From the NCBI GenBank assembly GCA_017509155.1, contig JAFWQE010000174.1:1-35777 (forward strand): DNA of 35,777 bases, written 5' to 3'. Position 1 is the stretch's first letter, and each line of letters starts with the position of its first letter. The position numbers and the translations under genes were made by a program. The notes below the pieces were generated by a model, which saw only the letters and a list, made by a program, of their open reading frames with translations, did no database searches and was not told the origin of the DNA. This document shows, piece after piece, positions 1 through 7,696 of this stretch. This DNA comes from Prevotella sp. GTDB taxonomy: Bacteria > Bacteroidota > Bacteroidia > Bacteroidales > Bacteroidaceae.

Positions 1-77
1 CATATATTTGACAAGTCGCGGAATTCCCCTGTTTATAGGCAATCCAAGACTATATACATCTCGATTTCGCCGTAAAA

Positions 78-164
78 TCAGGGGTGGGAAACTTTAGTAA
101 AGAAGGCACTCACACCTTTCCCCATCAGATGTGAGCGCTCTATAAACAGCATATCATCGGCCAT
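78..164 (-). CDS. Tiny overlapping ORF, unknown, possibly a truncated downstream gene
   Basis: A 28-residue frame starts at an ATG overlapping the last codons of the preceding minus-strand fragment (start 162-164, stop 78-80), in a different frame. It begins MADDMLFIERSHLMGKG and ends TKVSHP. Overlapping starts are usual for translationally coupled genes in mobile-element operons, so this could be the beginning of the next gene of the same lost operon, cut short by a stop. I do not recognise the product, and it may not be translated. The remaining bases 1-77 show no gene. Confidence 0.2.
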   Translation of the reverse strand: MADDMLFIERSHLMGKGVSAFFTKVSHP

Positions 165-648
165 ACCCTTTCCTCTTTGTTGACACGTATTGCGAAGCCT
201 TGACGGTCTTTGCTGCATGAAGCCAACAACGTAGTCGGAAGTCCTCGTTCTCCTCGTCTTTCTTGCGACCGTCCCAGCCTGTCTCGCTACTGACAGAGCC
301 TCCACCTGCACAAGGTATGTTGACATAGCGACCTCCCATGAGAGCAACTGCGACCTCTCGAACCAGCTTCGCCGTGTCAGGTTTCTCAAAGAGGGCGAGA
401 AGATCAAGCGTTTCATGTATCTGCTGATGTCGGAGATACTTCTCTGTGTGATAATCCTCATTTAGCTTCTCCATGTCGCGCTGATTCATCAACCGAAACT
501 TACGTTCTCCGAGTATGCTATTCTTGGCCGCATCCATGACAGTCTTGCCGAATGAATTGAGAGCATTATGGAATTGTTCGCTGATAGTTGCATTCTGGGC
601 CTTCGTCCAGTTATCAATGTTCCCAAAGCGAGGTGGACGTTCCGCAAA
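154..648 (-). pseudogene. 5'-truncated gene, possible mobilization (relaxase-type) protein C-terminus
   Basis: The reading frame is open from 648 to the stop at 154-156. The first methionine is at 535-537, but sensible protein sequence continues upstream of it (residues FGNIDNWTKAQ, then a Gln/Asn-rich helix) until a TGA at 649-651, so the N-terminal part appears to be missing. Visible features are charged helices (RDMEKLNEDYHTEKYLRH) and a Gly/Ser-rich linker (CAGGGSVSSETGWDGR) followed by a basic tail ending KRKGYGR. A Gly-rich linker, an acidic stretch and a basic tail resemble the C-termini of Bacteroidales mobilization proteins, but this is from memory and no catalytic domain is present to confirm it. 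The break lies against the 3' end of an unrelated plus-strand gene, as expected after a deletion or element decay. Confidence 0.45.
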
Positions 649-651
649 TCA

Positions 652-725
652 GACGACACGAAGCAATTCGTGATGAATTCAAGGGAGTTAAAAAGAGTAA
701 TGAACGACGTAAAATAGGTTTTTAG
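652..725 (+). pseudogene. 3' end of an unidentified plus-strand gene (two frames possible)
   Basis: Between the truncated minus-strand gene and the TerB-like gene, two plus-strand frames are open. One reads HEAIRDEFKGVKKSNERRK and stops at 723-725, 2 nt before the next ATG. The other reads DDTKQFVMNSRELKRVMNDVK and stops at 715-717. Either could be the tail of a gene that once preceded the TerB-like gene in an operon. The 5' part is absent because the sequence changes to the minus-strand fragment near 649. I cannot choose the frame or name the family. Confidence 0.25.
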
Positions 726-727
726 AC

Positions 728-1231
728 ATGGAGCAAAACGAATTATTATTGAGAACAGCTTTCGCTTGTATGTCTTGTGATGGTGACATTGCAACAGAGG
801 AAGTTGAATTGATTAAGCAGATGGCCAGCGAAAAGCATCTGTTTGGTGACATAGACATTGATAAGGAACTTGACAACCTTGTAAATGAAATCAACATGAA
901 AGGTAAAGGTTTTCTGAAGCATTACCTGATTAGTCTGGGAGAAGAATCATTGACAGAAGAACAGGAGTTGAAGATAGCTGACGTTGCCGTTCAGACTATA
1001 CGAGCCGATAATGTGATACAATATAGTGAAATAAAGTTTTTCAAGGTGCTACGTTCAAATCTGAAAGTTGTAACAGATGAGACCTTATTAGAGAAGATTG
1101 ATGGTATCGACGAGAACTATTTGGCACAGGATATTCGAGCAGACTACCTTCAATTGTATGATGACTACTTCAATACGATAGAGATTCCTCAATTTAACCT
1201 CGACAATAACATATCATTTAAGAATTACTAG
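728..1231 (+). CDS. TerB-like domain protein
   Basis: A 167-residue soluble, acidic, all-helical protein. Residues ~8-30 (LRTAFACMSCDGDIATEEVELIKQM) match the opening helix and acidic turn of TerB/DjlA-N-type domains, where paired acidic residues are thought to bind metal. A second acidic helix repeat (IRADNVIQYSEIKFFKVL, about residues 91-109) is the equivalent second half. TerB domains occur in tellurite-resistance and stress proteins and as accessory modules in phage-defence and DNA-processing clusters; here no other ter gene is visible, so a tellurite role is not supported. The gene starts 2 nt after a possible upstream stop, suggesting it was the distal gene of an operon. Its base composition is clearly AT-richer than the housekeeping genes to the right, consistent with acquisition. 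The last ~30 residues have no obvious domain. Confidence 0.7.
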   Translation: MEQNELLLRTAFACMSCDGDIATEEVELIKQMASEKHLFGDIDIDKELDNLVNEINMKGKGFLKHYLISLGEESLTEEQELKIADVAVQTIRADNVIQYSEIKFFKVLRSNLKVVTDETLLEKIDGIDENYLAQDIRADYLQLYDDYFNTIEIPQFNLDNNISFKNY

Positions 1232-1284
1232 TTACCACAACAAGTTGAACATAGAAAAGCTTACCCACGCAGCTATGCCACCAT

Positions 1285-1316
1285 AAAATGTATTACACGA
1301 TCGTGTAATACATTTT
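1285..1316. promoter_or_regulatory. 32-bp perfect palindrome with a third half-site
   Basis: Positions 1285-1300 and 1301-1316 are exact reverse complements with no spacer, each arm containing GTATTACAC/GTGTAATAC. A further direct copy of GTGTAATAC lies at 1317-1325. The site sits 53 bp after the TerB-like stop and about 40 bp upstream of the -33 element of the next gene. A spacerless perfect palindrome plus an extra half-site suits a dimeric repressor operator. It could also act as a terminator for the TerB-like gene, although only four T follow directly. Confidence 0.5.
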
Positions 1317-1356
1317 GTGTAATACCACAATTCGCAAGCCTTGCGACGGAAAATCA

Positions 1357-1388
1357 TTTGGCAATGTCGGAAATAATCGCTAACTTTG
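1357..1388 (+). promoter_or_regulatory. Bacteroidetes-type promoter for the DnaB-like gene
   Basis: TTTG at 1357-1360, a 20-nt spacer and TAACTTTG at 1381-1388 match the Bacteroidetes -33/-7 consensus almost exactly. The start codon of the downstream gene is 60 nt further on. Confidence 0.7.
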
Positions 1389-1448
1389 CAACACACATTG
1401 AGATGTAACAAATTACTATAGGTCTTATAATATATAATAAGGTGTAAG

Positions 1449-2351
1449 ATGAAAAGGATAGAAGAGGTATTAAATGACTTGCAACCTCTCAAGGCGATGC
1501 CGACCGGGGTGAAGTTTCTCGACGAGAACCTGGGTGGACTGTATCCGGGAGAACTGACCACTATCTGCGGCTATGCCAACGACGGGAAGACGGCATTGAT
1601 GATCAGGATGATTCACCACCTGTGCTTCGACAATGACATTCCGGTGCTGATGATACTCAACAACACGAACGAGCAGACGTTTCTTTCCTGCATGGCTGCC
1701 TACTACTGCGGCATCATTTGCGAAGACGTGCACAAGGTGAACGTCGACCATGACGGCACTAAGGACTACTGGCAGCTGCTCAGGGAGAAACCTTTCTACA
1801 TGGCCCATCAAGAGGAACTGAAGGAGGAAAGGATTGAAGACCTAAAAAAGAGCATGAAGAACCAAGGCATCAGGGCTGTCTTCGTGGAAGAAATTTCTAG
1901 CTTTGACTTCCTACGTGTGAGAAGAGACAGGACTGGTGTGTATTTGAAGGGGCTGGCCAAAGAATTGCAGGTATCCATGGTAGTAGAGCAAGAGTTTGAC
2001 AACGTTTGTGAAGAATGGTGCGGATGGAGTCCTTTCTGCCTGACCCGATTCGAACAAACCGACCTTGTCAACTACGCCGACAACGTGATTGGAATCATGG
2101 ACTATGCCAACCATGAAAACCACGACGAACAAGGAAGAGACATGAGCGGCCTCGTCAATCTTATCATCATGAAGCACAAGGGGCTGGCATCCATCAGGAA
2201 AGACGTGTTCCTAAGGAGGATCACTCTGTACTGCCGAGACTGGCGAAGAGCTATGGAATATGAAATATCCGACATGGTAGTTGCTAATCCGCACATTCAG
2301 GACTTGGCACAAAAGTTTGGCTGTGTATTGACCGAAGAAGTGATATTATAA
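1449..2351 (+). CDS. Stand-alone DnaB-like RecA-fold ATPase
   Basis: A 300-residue protein corresponding only to the C-terminal motor domain of DnaB-type replicative helicases; the N-terminal DnaB domain is absent. Residues ~17-48 (MPTGVKFLDENLGGLYPGEL, then GYANDGKT as Walker A at 41-48) align with the usual DnaB entry. The Walker B strand is IRAVFVEE at ~141-148. A likely sensor strand SMVVEQEFDN (~176-185) keeps the Gln of the DnaB SQLNR motif but loses its Arg. Near 242-244 KHK replaces the usual KQR finger. The fold call is firm; active helicase function is doubtful given these changes and the missing N-domain. It has its own promoter and is followed 66 nt later by a membrane protein gene on the same strand. 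It may be a remnant of, or accessory to, a mobile or defence locus. Confidence 0.75.
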   Translation: MKRIEEVLNDLQPLKAMPTGVKFLDENLGGLYPGELTTICGYANDGKTALMIRMIHHLCFDNDIPVLMILNNTNEQTFLSCMAAYYCGIICEDVHKVNVDHDGTKDYWQLLREKPFYMAHQEELKEERIEDLKKSMKNQGIRAVFVEEISSFDFLRVRRDRTGVYLKGLAKELQVSMVVEQEFDNVCEEWCGWSPFCLTRFEQTDLVNYADNVIGIMDYANHENHDEQGRDMSGLVNLIIMKHKGLASIRKDVFLRRITLYCRDWRRAMEYEISDMVVANPHIQDLAQKFGCVLTEEVIL

Positions 2352-2417
2352 GAGAGTAAAACTAGTTGATAGCGAAGAATATTAAGGAAGATAATGTGAA
2401 TAAAAAGGAGAAACGAC

Positions 2418-3029
2418 ATGGAACCATTGGTATTTATCATCATATCGCTGCTGGGTTGCTTCTGCTTCTATCAGTGGGATCAAAACAGGAAAGACGCAGA
2501 GGAAGTGCAGGAACTCATGGAGAGAACCAAGCGACTGGAAGAAGAGAAGAAGCAAAGGGTGGAGATTAATAGGAATGTAGAAGAGGGAAAGACCCGTCAG
2601 CTTGTCCTTTTTGCACTGGATAAGCTGGGCTGTCGCTATGAGGATGACGATGAAGACCACGTCCGAGTCACCTATCAGGGCGAGACGTTCATCATTGAAT
2701 GTCACGACGACTGTCTTTTCATCAATGTCATCGATCCATGGTGGTATGTGATTCCCACAGATGACGACATCGAGGAATTCGCCCACATGCAGAAAGCCAT
2801 CAACCAAGTCAACAGCCGTTGCGGCTGCACTCTTCTCTACACCATCAACAAAGAGGAGAAGAAAATCGGTGTACACACCATGAAGAACCTCATTTTCATT
2901 CCCCAGATACCCGACATCCACTCCTACCTCGAATCCGTCTTCATCAACTTTTTCAGGGCAAAACGTGACGTGCTGGCTGAAATAGAAAAGTACAAAGCGG
3001 TGGAGGCGGAGACGGCACGGCGTGCCTGA
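2418..3029 (+). CDS. Membrane-anchored protein with possible YbjN-like domain
   Basis: 203 residues. Residues ~3-18 form one transmembrane segment (LVFIIISLLGCFCFY), followed by a charged coiled coil (~19-58). The C-terminal ~140 residues alternate strands and helices (LFALDKLGCRYEDDDEDHVRVTY, then IIECHDDCLFINVIDPWW), a pattern resembling the YbjN/type III secretion-chaperone-like fold; this is an impression of secondary structure, not a firm family call. A good ribosome binding site (AAGGAGA) lies 8 nt before the ATG at 2418. It probably belongs to the same transcript as the DnaB-like gene. The stretch to 3138 has no gene, only a short direct repeat of GAATGAGAAC (about 3029 and 3101). Confidence 0.6.
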   Translation: MEPLVFIIISLLGCFCFYQWDQNRKDAEEVQELMERTKRLEEEKKQRVEINRNVEEGKTRQLVLFALDKLGCRYEDDDEDHVRVTYQGETFIIECHDDCLFINVIDPWWYVIPTDDDIEEFAHMQKAINQVNSRCGCTLLYTINKEEKKIGVHTMKNLIFIPQIPDIHSYLESVFINFFRAKRDVLAEIEKYKAVEAETARRA

Positions 3030-3138
3030 ATGAGAACGGAAGATGACAATACTGCGGAAGCGGATTGCGAAGAAGAAGGAGGTGAAACGGCGTGGCGGAA
3101 TGAGAACTGTTGCAGTGGCGAAACGGTAAGCCTGAGTG

Positions 3139-5241
3139 CTACTTCGACCTATATTTCTTGATGATGCTGTAAGCGTTGTAGAGGCCACGCTCGCCGGCAC
3201 GGCTGAGGTCTTCGATGCCTTCCTGACGGAGTCCGGAGCGGAGGCGGCAAAGACCGCGGTTGAAATAGGCTTCGGCGATGTTGGAGTCTAATTCGATGGC
3301 ATGGGAGAAGTCGTCGATGGCATGGGAATAGTCCTGACGGGCGGCATAGAGACAAGCGCGGTCGTAGAATATAAACGGATTCTGAGGATTGAGTTCAGCG
3401 GCCTTGTCGAAGTCGCCGAGCGTGCGAGCGGCCCGCAGATTGGCGTCGATGCCCTGCGCCTGAGTGAACTCATGCATGAGCGACTGACAGACGGCGCGCT
3501 GCCAATAGGCCATGGCGGAGATGCTGTCCTCCTGCAGATAGGCCGACAGATCGTTGATGGCGGCATCGAAGTTCTGCGTCACCGTGTAGGCCACAGCGCG
3601 ACGCATGAGCAGCTGGCGCTCGTTCTTGAAATCGCGAATGGACGAGATAGCTGCCGTCAGTGTGTCGATGAGGGCGAAATACGTGAGCGTTTCGTCTTCG
3701 GTCATGGTCTGACGGTTGCACTGGATATAAAGCGGCGACGTGACGGTAATTCTGTCGTCATCCTGCGGCTTCTTGCCATTCCTCTGTATGCCTTTGCCGT
3801 TTTCTTTCGAGTGGAGTGAGTTGAAACGTTCCACCTCGGTGTCGAAGGCGGTGTACTTGTTCACGTCTCCCTGCTGCTGACGATAGCTGATGACGAACAT
3901 GGGCATGAGTTCGTCGTCTACCTTCCGGTGCTGCACCTTTCCCCTGTATGCACTGGTGTATTCATGCTCCACTTCAGGTTCATCGGCCTCTACAAGCTGA
4001 CTGTATTTGTCGAGGTCGATGTCGCTCATCTTCCTGATTTCCTTTTTCTTGTTCTTGCTCCATCGAGGCTGAATGCCGAGGTGCTTGTCCATCTGTGCCT
4101 TGAAGATGCGGAACTCGTCCATTTCTGCCTGATTGGTCATGCCCAGACGGCGGTAGCAGCTGGCCCTGAGGTTCAGTCCTGCCCAGAAGTTGGGAAACTC
4201 TCCGATGACAGTTGTTAGGTCTCGTATGGCTCCGCGCAGGTCTCCCGTTCTCTCCAAAAGGAGTGCACGGTTGTAGACGGCCATGATGTTGCCCGGCTCT
4301 CGGCTGATGATGAAGTCGAAGTCGTCGATGGCGCGGTTGTCGTCGCCCACCTGTACGCGCAGCTGTCCACGGTTGTAGTGGGCAAGGAAGTTGTTGGGGT
4401 CGAGCTCAATGGCCTTGTCATAGTCGGCCAAGGCGCCACGCAGGTTGTTGAAGTTGTAGCGTGCCAAGGCGCGGTTCACGTAATTGCTCACGTATGTAGG
4501 CTTCAGTCTGATGGCCTCGGTGAGCTGTTGGTCGGCGTCGCGCCAGTTTTTCTTGTTGAGACTCATCATGGCCCGCACGGTCCATGCCTCACCGTCATAG
4601 GGGTCAAGTTCGAGGCTCTTGTCGAGGTATTGCTCGGCCTGCACGGTGTCTTTCTGCTGGAGTAAGACCTCGCATTTCAGCTGATAAATCTTTGCGTTCT
4701 GGCTCCATCGCACCATCATTGAGTCGAGTTCGGCGTTGGCCTGGTCGTATTCCTTGCTGTTCAGCCGGCAGAGGGCACGGTTGTACCATAGGTTCTGGTT
4801 GATGGGATCGAGCTTGATGGCCTTGGTATAGTCTGTGGCTGCCTCCTCGAACTTACGCTGACGGATGCGGCAGATGCCCCGCAAGTCGTAGATTCCTGTG
4901 ATGTATGGATTCAGCGCGATGGCCTCGTTGCAGTCGAGTTCTGCCCCCACGAAGTCTTCGAGGCTGTACTTGGCGATGGCTCTGTAGTACCATGGCTCAT
5001 AAAGATAAGGCTTTGCGTTGATGGCCTGATTGAAATACTGCATGGAGAGCACATAGTCTTCATAGTAGAGCGCACTGCGTCCGGCCATCAGGACGCGGTC
5101 GATGTTGTACTGGGCACAGACTGGCTGGACGACGGAGAGCAACAGAAACGAAAAACAGAGCATGCGGAGAATAAGAGTCTTTCTTCTTCTCTGCATGCTC
5201 TGCTTTTGTTTACAGACCGTTGTTCCCTTCATCTTCCTCAA
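3139..5241 (-). CDS. Secreted tetratricopeptide-repeat protein
   Basis: A 700-residue exported protein. After a basic N-region, a hydrophobic core (ILRMLCFSFLLLSVVQP) ends at VCAQ, a signal peptidase I-type site. If translation starts at Met16 (5194-5196) the signal peptide is of normal length, so the annotated ATG at 5241 may be too early. Residues ~45-400 hold about ten consecutive TPR units (DYVLSMQYFNQAINAKPY, KFEEAATDYTKAIKLDP, RGALADYDKAIELDP). A linker of low similarity (~400-540) is followed by further TPRs to the C-terminus (HAIDDFSHAIELDSNIAEAY). TPRs are protein-interaction scaffolds; partners are unknown. The gene lies 34 nt after def and is the last gene of the SPOR-ruvX-def operon. 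Periplasmic or outer-membrane-associated location is inferred. Confidence 0.85.
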   Translation of the reverse strand: MRKMKGTTVCKQKQSMQRRRKTLILRMLCFSFLLLSVVQPVCAQYNIDRVLMAGRSALYYEDYVLSMQYFNQAINAKPYLYEPWYYRAIAKYSLEDFVGAELDCNEAIALNPYITGIYDLRGICRIRQRKFEEAATDYTKAIKLDPINQNLWYNRALCRLNSKEYDQANAELDSMMVRWSQNAKIYQLKCEVLLQQKDTVQAEQYLDKSLELDPYDGEAWTVRAMMSLNKKNWRDADQQLTEAIRLKPTYVSNYVNRALARYNFNNLRGALADYDKAIELDPNNFLAHYNRGQLRVQVGDDNRAIDDFDFIISREPGNIMAVYNRALLLERTGDLRGAIRDLTTVIGEFPNFWAGLNLRASCYRRLGMTNQAEMDEFRIFKAQMDKHLGIQPRWSKNKKKEIRKMSDIDLDKYSQLVEADEPEVEHEYTSAYRGKVQHRKVDDELMPMFVISYRQQQGDVNKYTAFDTEVERFNSLHSKENGKGIQRNGKKPQDDDRITVTSPLYIQCNRQTMTEDETLTYFALIDTLTAAISSIRDFKNERQLLMRRAVAYTVTQNFDAAINDLSAYLQEDSISAMAYWQRAVCQSLMHEFTQAQGIDANLRAARTLGDFDKAAELNPQNPFIFYDRACLYAARQDYSHAIDDFSHAIELDSNIAEAYFNRGLCRLRSGLRQEGIEDLSRAGERGLYNAYSIIKKYRSK

Positions 5242-5275
5242 CCGTCTATGTGTGTCGTTGCCTTTTCTGGCGGAC

Positions 5276-5836
5276 TTACCTTCTCACTGGCTTTGTACGG
5301 TAGGCACAGCGGTATTTACCCAGCGTGAGGCCTTTCAGCTTGTTCTTGATGAGCTGACGGCGCAGGGGAGAGATGCGGTCGATGAACATGTGGGCGTCGA
5401 GGTGGTCAAACTCGTGCTGCATGACTCGTGCCAGATAGCCCTCGACCCACTCGTCGTGCTCCACGCGGTCGGCATCTTCATAGCGGACATGTATGCGAGT
5501 GGGACGCGTCACTTTCTCGTGAATGCCGGGCAACGACAGGCAACCTTCCTCAGAGGTGTCGGTCTTCGTGTCGTCCATTTCTATGATATGCGGGTTGATG
5601 AAGGCTTTCCTGAATCCGGCGTATTCGGGAAAGTCCTCGCTCAGCACGTTGAGGTCGATAACCACCACGCGTATGTCGAGGCCCACTTGCGGCGCTGCCA
5701 GTCCGATGCCTTCGGAAGCGTCGAGCGTCTCAAACATGTTGTCGATGAGCTGTTGTTGTTGCGGATAGTCCTTGGGGATGTCCTGCGACACCTTCCGCAG
5801 CACGGGCTGTCCGTAGATGTAGATGGGTAGAATCAT
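5276..5836 (-). CDS. def: Peptide deformylase
   Basis: Removes the N-formyl group from the initiator methionine of new proteins, a metal-dependent cytoplasmic reaction. All three family motifs are present (numbering from the ATG at 5836): GIGLAAPQVG at 43-52, EGCLS at 97-101 with the metal-binding Cys, and HEFDH at 141-145 supplying two His ligands and the catalytic Glu. The protein has 186 residues, normal for the family. An in-frame TTG 27 nt upstream (5863) would add nine residues not typical of the family, so I chose the ATG giving MILPIYIYGQP. It lies between ruvX and the TPR gene on the same strand, with gaps of 45 and 34 nt, and is probably co-transcribed with them. Confidence 0.95.
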   Translation of the reverse strand: MILPIYIYGQPVLRKVSQDIPKDYPQQQQLIDNMFETLDASEGIGLAAPQVGLDIRVVVIDLNVLSEDFPEYAGFRKAFINPHIIEMDDTKTDTSEEGCLSLPGIHEKVTRPTRIHVRYEDADRVEHDEWVEGYLARVMQHEFDHLDAHMFIDRISPLRRQLIKNKLKGLTLGKYRCAYRTKPVRR

Positions 5837-5881
5837 TCCTTGTATACTAAGATGATTATTCAATAGTTAAGGCCTGGCGGC

Positions 5882-6307
5882 CTATTTCCGTTGCAGACGC
5901 TGCGACTCCATGTAGCTCTGCAGGATGATGGTTGCGCTGATCTCGTCGACAATAGCCTTGTCTTGGCGGGCCTTCTTGCGCATACCGCCCTGCAGCATGG
6001 CCTGATGTGCGAGCACCGATGTGTAGCGCTCGTCGACGTATTCTATGGGGATGTCGGGACAAGCCCTGCGCCATCGGTTGACAAACTGCTCCACGCGCTG
6101 CATGTTCTCGCTGGGCATTCCGTTGGGCTGCATGGGCTTTCCGATGACAATCCGTTCCACCTGCTCACGTCCGACGTATGCCTTGAGCCAGTCGAACAGT
6201 TCAGACGTAGAAACAGTCGCCAACCCATTGGCTATGATTTGCAATGGGTCGGTGACTGCCAATCCTGTACGTCGCTTGCCGTAGTCAATAGATAGAATCC
6301 GAGCCAA
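5882..6307 (-). CDS. ruvX: Putative Holliday junction resolvase / pre-16S rRNA nuclease, YqgF family
   Basis: A 141-residue RNase H-fold nuclease. The N-terminus ILSIDYGKRRTGLAVTD carries the first catalytic Asp in the family's DxGxKRxG pattern. VIGKPMQPNG (~54-63) and EYVDERYTSVLA (~88-99) provide the second acidic residue, and DEISATIILQSY (~121-132) the last Asp. In E. coli the family member matures the 5' end of 16S rRNA; others resolve branched DNA. It starts 12 nt after the SPOR lipoprotein stop and precedes def, so it sits inside a short operon. Length and motifs are complete. Confidence 0.93.
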   Translation of the reverse strand: MARILSIDYGKRRTGLAVTDPLQIIANGLATVSTSELFDWLKAYVGREQVERIVIGKPMQPNGMPSENMQRVEQFVNRWRRACPDIPIEYVDERYTSVLAHQAMLQGGMRKKARQDKAIVDEISATIILQSYMESQRLQRK

Positions 6308-6319
6308 CGGCCAAACGCT

Positions 6320-6820
6320 TTATCGCTGGTTGAAGAGCAACCAGGCGTCCTTGTACTGAGCGTTCTTGCGGAACTCGTTGCGACTGCGAACGGCACTTGC
6401 CTTATCGTCGTAGGTAGCTGCGATGACACGATACATGCCGTTGCTGCCGTTATAGGCTATCTGGGCATTGTGGCCGGCGCTGCGCAGACGCTGGCAGAGG
6501 CCTTCGGCATTGGCTTTCACAGAGAACGAACCCAACACCACGCTGTAGCTTCTCAGACCTGAGCCGTCTACCACGGTCAGTGTCTCGGGACGTACCGACA
6601 CATTGTCGTAGTTATCGGTGACAACGGTCTCTGTGCCTTGTGTGGTCGTTACGGGAGCAACGACGGGAGTTTCTGTGACAGTCTGGGTCTGCATAGCCTG
6701 CTGAGCCTCCTGAGCCTTGGCCTTCTCGTAAGCCTTCTTGTAGGCGCTCTCCTTAGAACCGCAACTCGTCAAAGCCATTGCAAAAGCAAGGCCTGCACAT
6801 ACGAACATGAACTTTTTCAT
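6320..6820 (-). CDS. SPOR-domain lipoprotein
   Basis: 166 residues. The N-terminus has a lipoprotein signal with lipobox LTSC, so Cys20 should be lipidated and the protein held at the periplasmic face of a membrane. Residues ~24-80 are a flexible Ala/Gln/Thr-rich linker. Residues ~90-165 form a SPOR domain (SYSVVLGSFSVKANAEGLCQRL, MYRVIAATYDDKASAVRSR), which binds denuded glycan strands of peptidoglycan, often at division sites. It is the first gene of the leftward operon ahead of ruvX, def and the TPR gene. The SPOR assignment is strong; a role in division is inference from the family. Confidence 0.88.
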   Translation of the reverse strand: MKKFMFVCAGLAFAMALTSCGSKESAYKKAYEKAKAQEAQQAMQTQTVTETPVVAPVTTTQGTETVVTDNYDNVSVRPETLTVVDGSGLRSYSVVLGSFSVKANAEGLCQRLRSAGHNAQIAYNGSNGMYRVIAATYDDKASAVRSRNEFRKNAQYKDAWLLFNQR

Positions 6821-6867
6821 ACTTTCCTATTGATATTATAAATTAAACTTAATCCACATTTGATGTG

Positions 6868-6875
6868 CGAAATTA
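6868..6875 (-). promoter_or_regulatory. Probable -7 element of the SPOR-ruvX-def operon
   Basis: On the minus strand this reads TAATTTCG, one base away from TAnnTTTG, 48 nt upstream of the SPOR lipoprotein ATG. The rest of the 227-bp divergent intergenic region is very AT-rich. Confidence 0.4.
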
Positions 6876-6991
6876 CACAAAATCGCGGAAAAAAGAAGAA
6901 AAAGGGCACATAAAGTTTGTTAAATGGCTTAAATACTTAGAATTCGATGAAAAAAATCCATCTTTTTTATTGCTTTTTCACAAATTATCAC

Positions 6992-6999
6992 TACATTTG
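6992..6999 (+). promoter_or_regulatory. -7 element for the ytxH-like operon
   Basis: TACATTTG matches TAnnTTTG and is 48 nt upstream of the ATG at 7048. A recognisable -33 element is weak (TTG within ATTGCTTTT around 6969). Confidence 0.55.
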
Positions 7000-7047
7000 C
7001 GAACAGATTCAGAACATCTATCTATTCATTTAAAACAATAAGACATT

Positions 7048-7266
7048 ATGAGAACATTAGGTTACATTGGCGCATTCCTTGGCGGTTCCATCGCCGGTGC
7101 TGCACTTGGATTGCTGCTGGCTCCTGAAAAGGGTGCCGACACTCGTGAGAAGATCAATGATGCTATTGACGACTTCTGCAAGAAGCACAACATCAACCTT
7201 TCGAAGAAGGAAATCGGCGACCTGGCCGACGACATCAAGGAAAAGGTGGAGGACATTATCGACTAA
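7048..7266 (+). CDS. YtxH-domain small membrane protein
   Basis: 72 residues. A Gly/Ala-rich membrane helix (YIGAFLGGSIAGAALGLLLAP, ~5-25) runs into the typical YtxH junction APEKGADTREKI and a charged amphipathic helix up to the C-terminus. YtxH/gas-vesicle-like proteins are widespread, often stress-induced, and of undefined biochemical role. It starts a plus-strand set of three small genes (gaps 36 and 40 nt), all predicted to be membrane or membrane-associated. A TAnnTTTG promoter lies just upstream. Confidence 0.85.
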   Translation: MRTLGYIGAFLGGSIAGAALGLLLAPEKGADTREKINDAIDDFCKKHNINLSKKEIGDLADDIKEKVEDIID

Positions 7267-7302
7267 CCAAACACAGCACCTGAAAAAACCATCCTACAGC
7301 GC

Positions 7303-7656
7303 ATGTTTTCTAACGACAGGAACATAGAAACCATTGGGCAGCTCGTGGAGGTGCTGAAGCACTACATCGGGCTGCAGAACGAGTATCTGCGGCTCGATGT
7401 CATCGAAAAGGTGGTAAGGCTCATCACCGCACTCATCATGGCGGGCGTTACCTTCCTCATCATTATCATCATCTTCATCTATCTCTCCTTTGCCGCCGCC
7501 TATGCACTGGCGCCTCATGTGGGCTATCCCGTGGCTTTCCTTATTGTGGCGGCCTTCTATATTATTGTGTTCCTGCTGTTCTTGGCATTCAGGAAATCAT
7601 GGGTGGAGAAGCCACTCGTGAGGTTCCTAGCCAGCATGCTCATGGAACAGGAATAA
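7303..7656 (+). CDS. Holin-superfamily-like / YqjE-type membrane protein
   Basis: 117 residues. A soluble amphipathic N-terminal part (~1-40, IGQLVEVLKHYIGLQNEYLRLD) is followed by two transmembrane helices (ITALIMAGVTFLIIIIIFIYLS and VAFLIVAAFYIIVFLLFLAF) and a short basic tail. This is the layout of the chromosomal putative holin III / YqjE-like families that commonly sit beside ytxH in Bacteroidetes. There are no phage genes nearby, so lysis is unlikely; an envelope stress or membrane-shaping role is inference. It is the middle gene of the three-gene operon. Confidence 0.75.
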   Translation: MFSNDRNIETIGQLVEVLKHYIGLQNEYLRLDVIEKVVRLITALIMAGVTFLIIIIIFIYLSFAAAYALAPHVGYPVAFLIVAAFYIIVFLLFLAFRKSWVEKPLVRFLASMLMEQE

Positions 7657-7696
7657 AGGAGAGAAACTGAAAGACTTTCGTTTTAACAGCATCGTT

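Noticed and set aside
728..1231. Tellurite resistance operon
   Set aside because: Only a single TerB-like domain gene; no terA, terC, terD or terZ-like genes in the window.
7303..7656. Phage lysis holin
   Set aside because: No endolysin, structural or other phage genes nearby; the ytxH-type context points to a chromosomal membrane protein.
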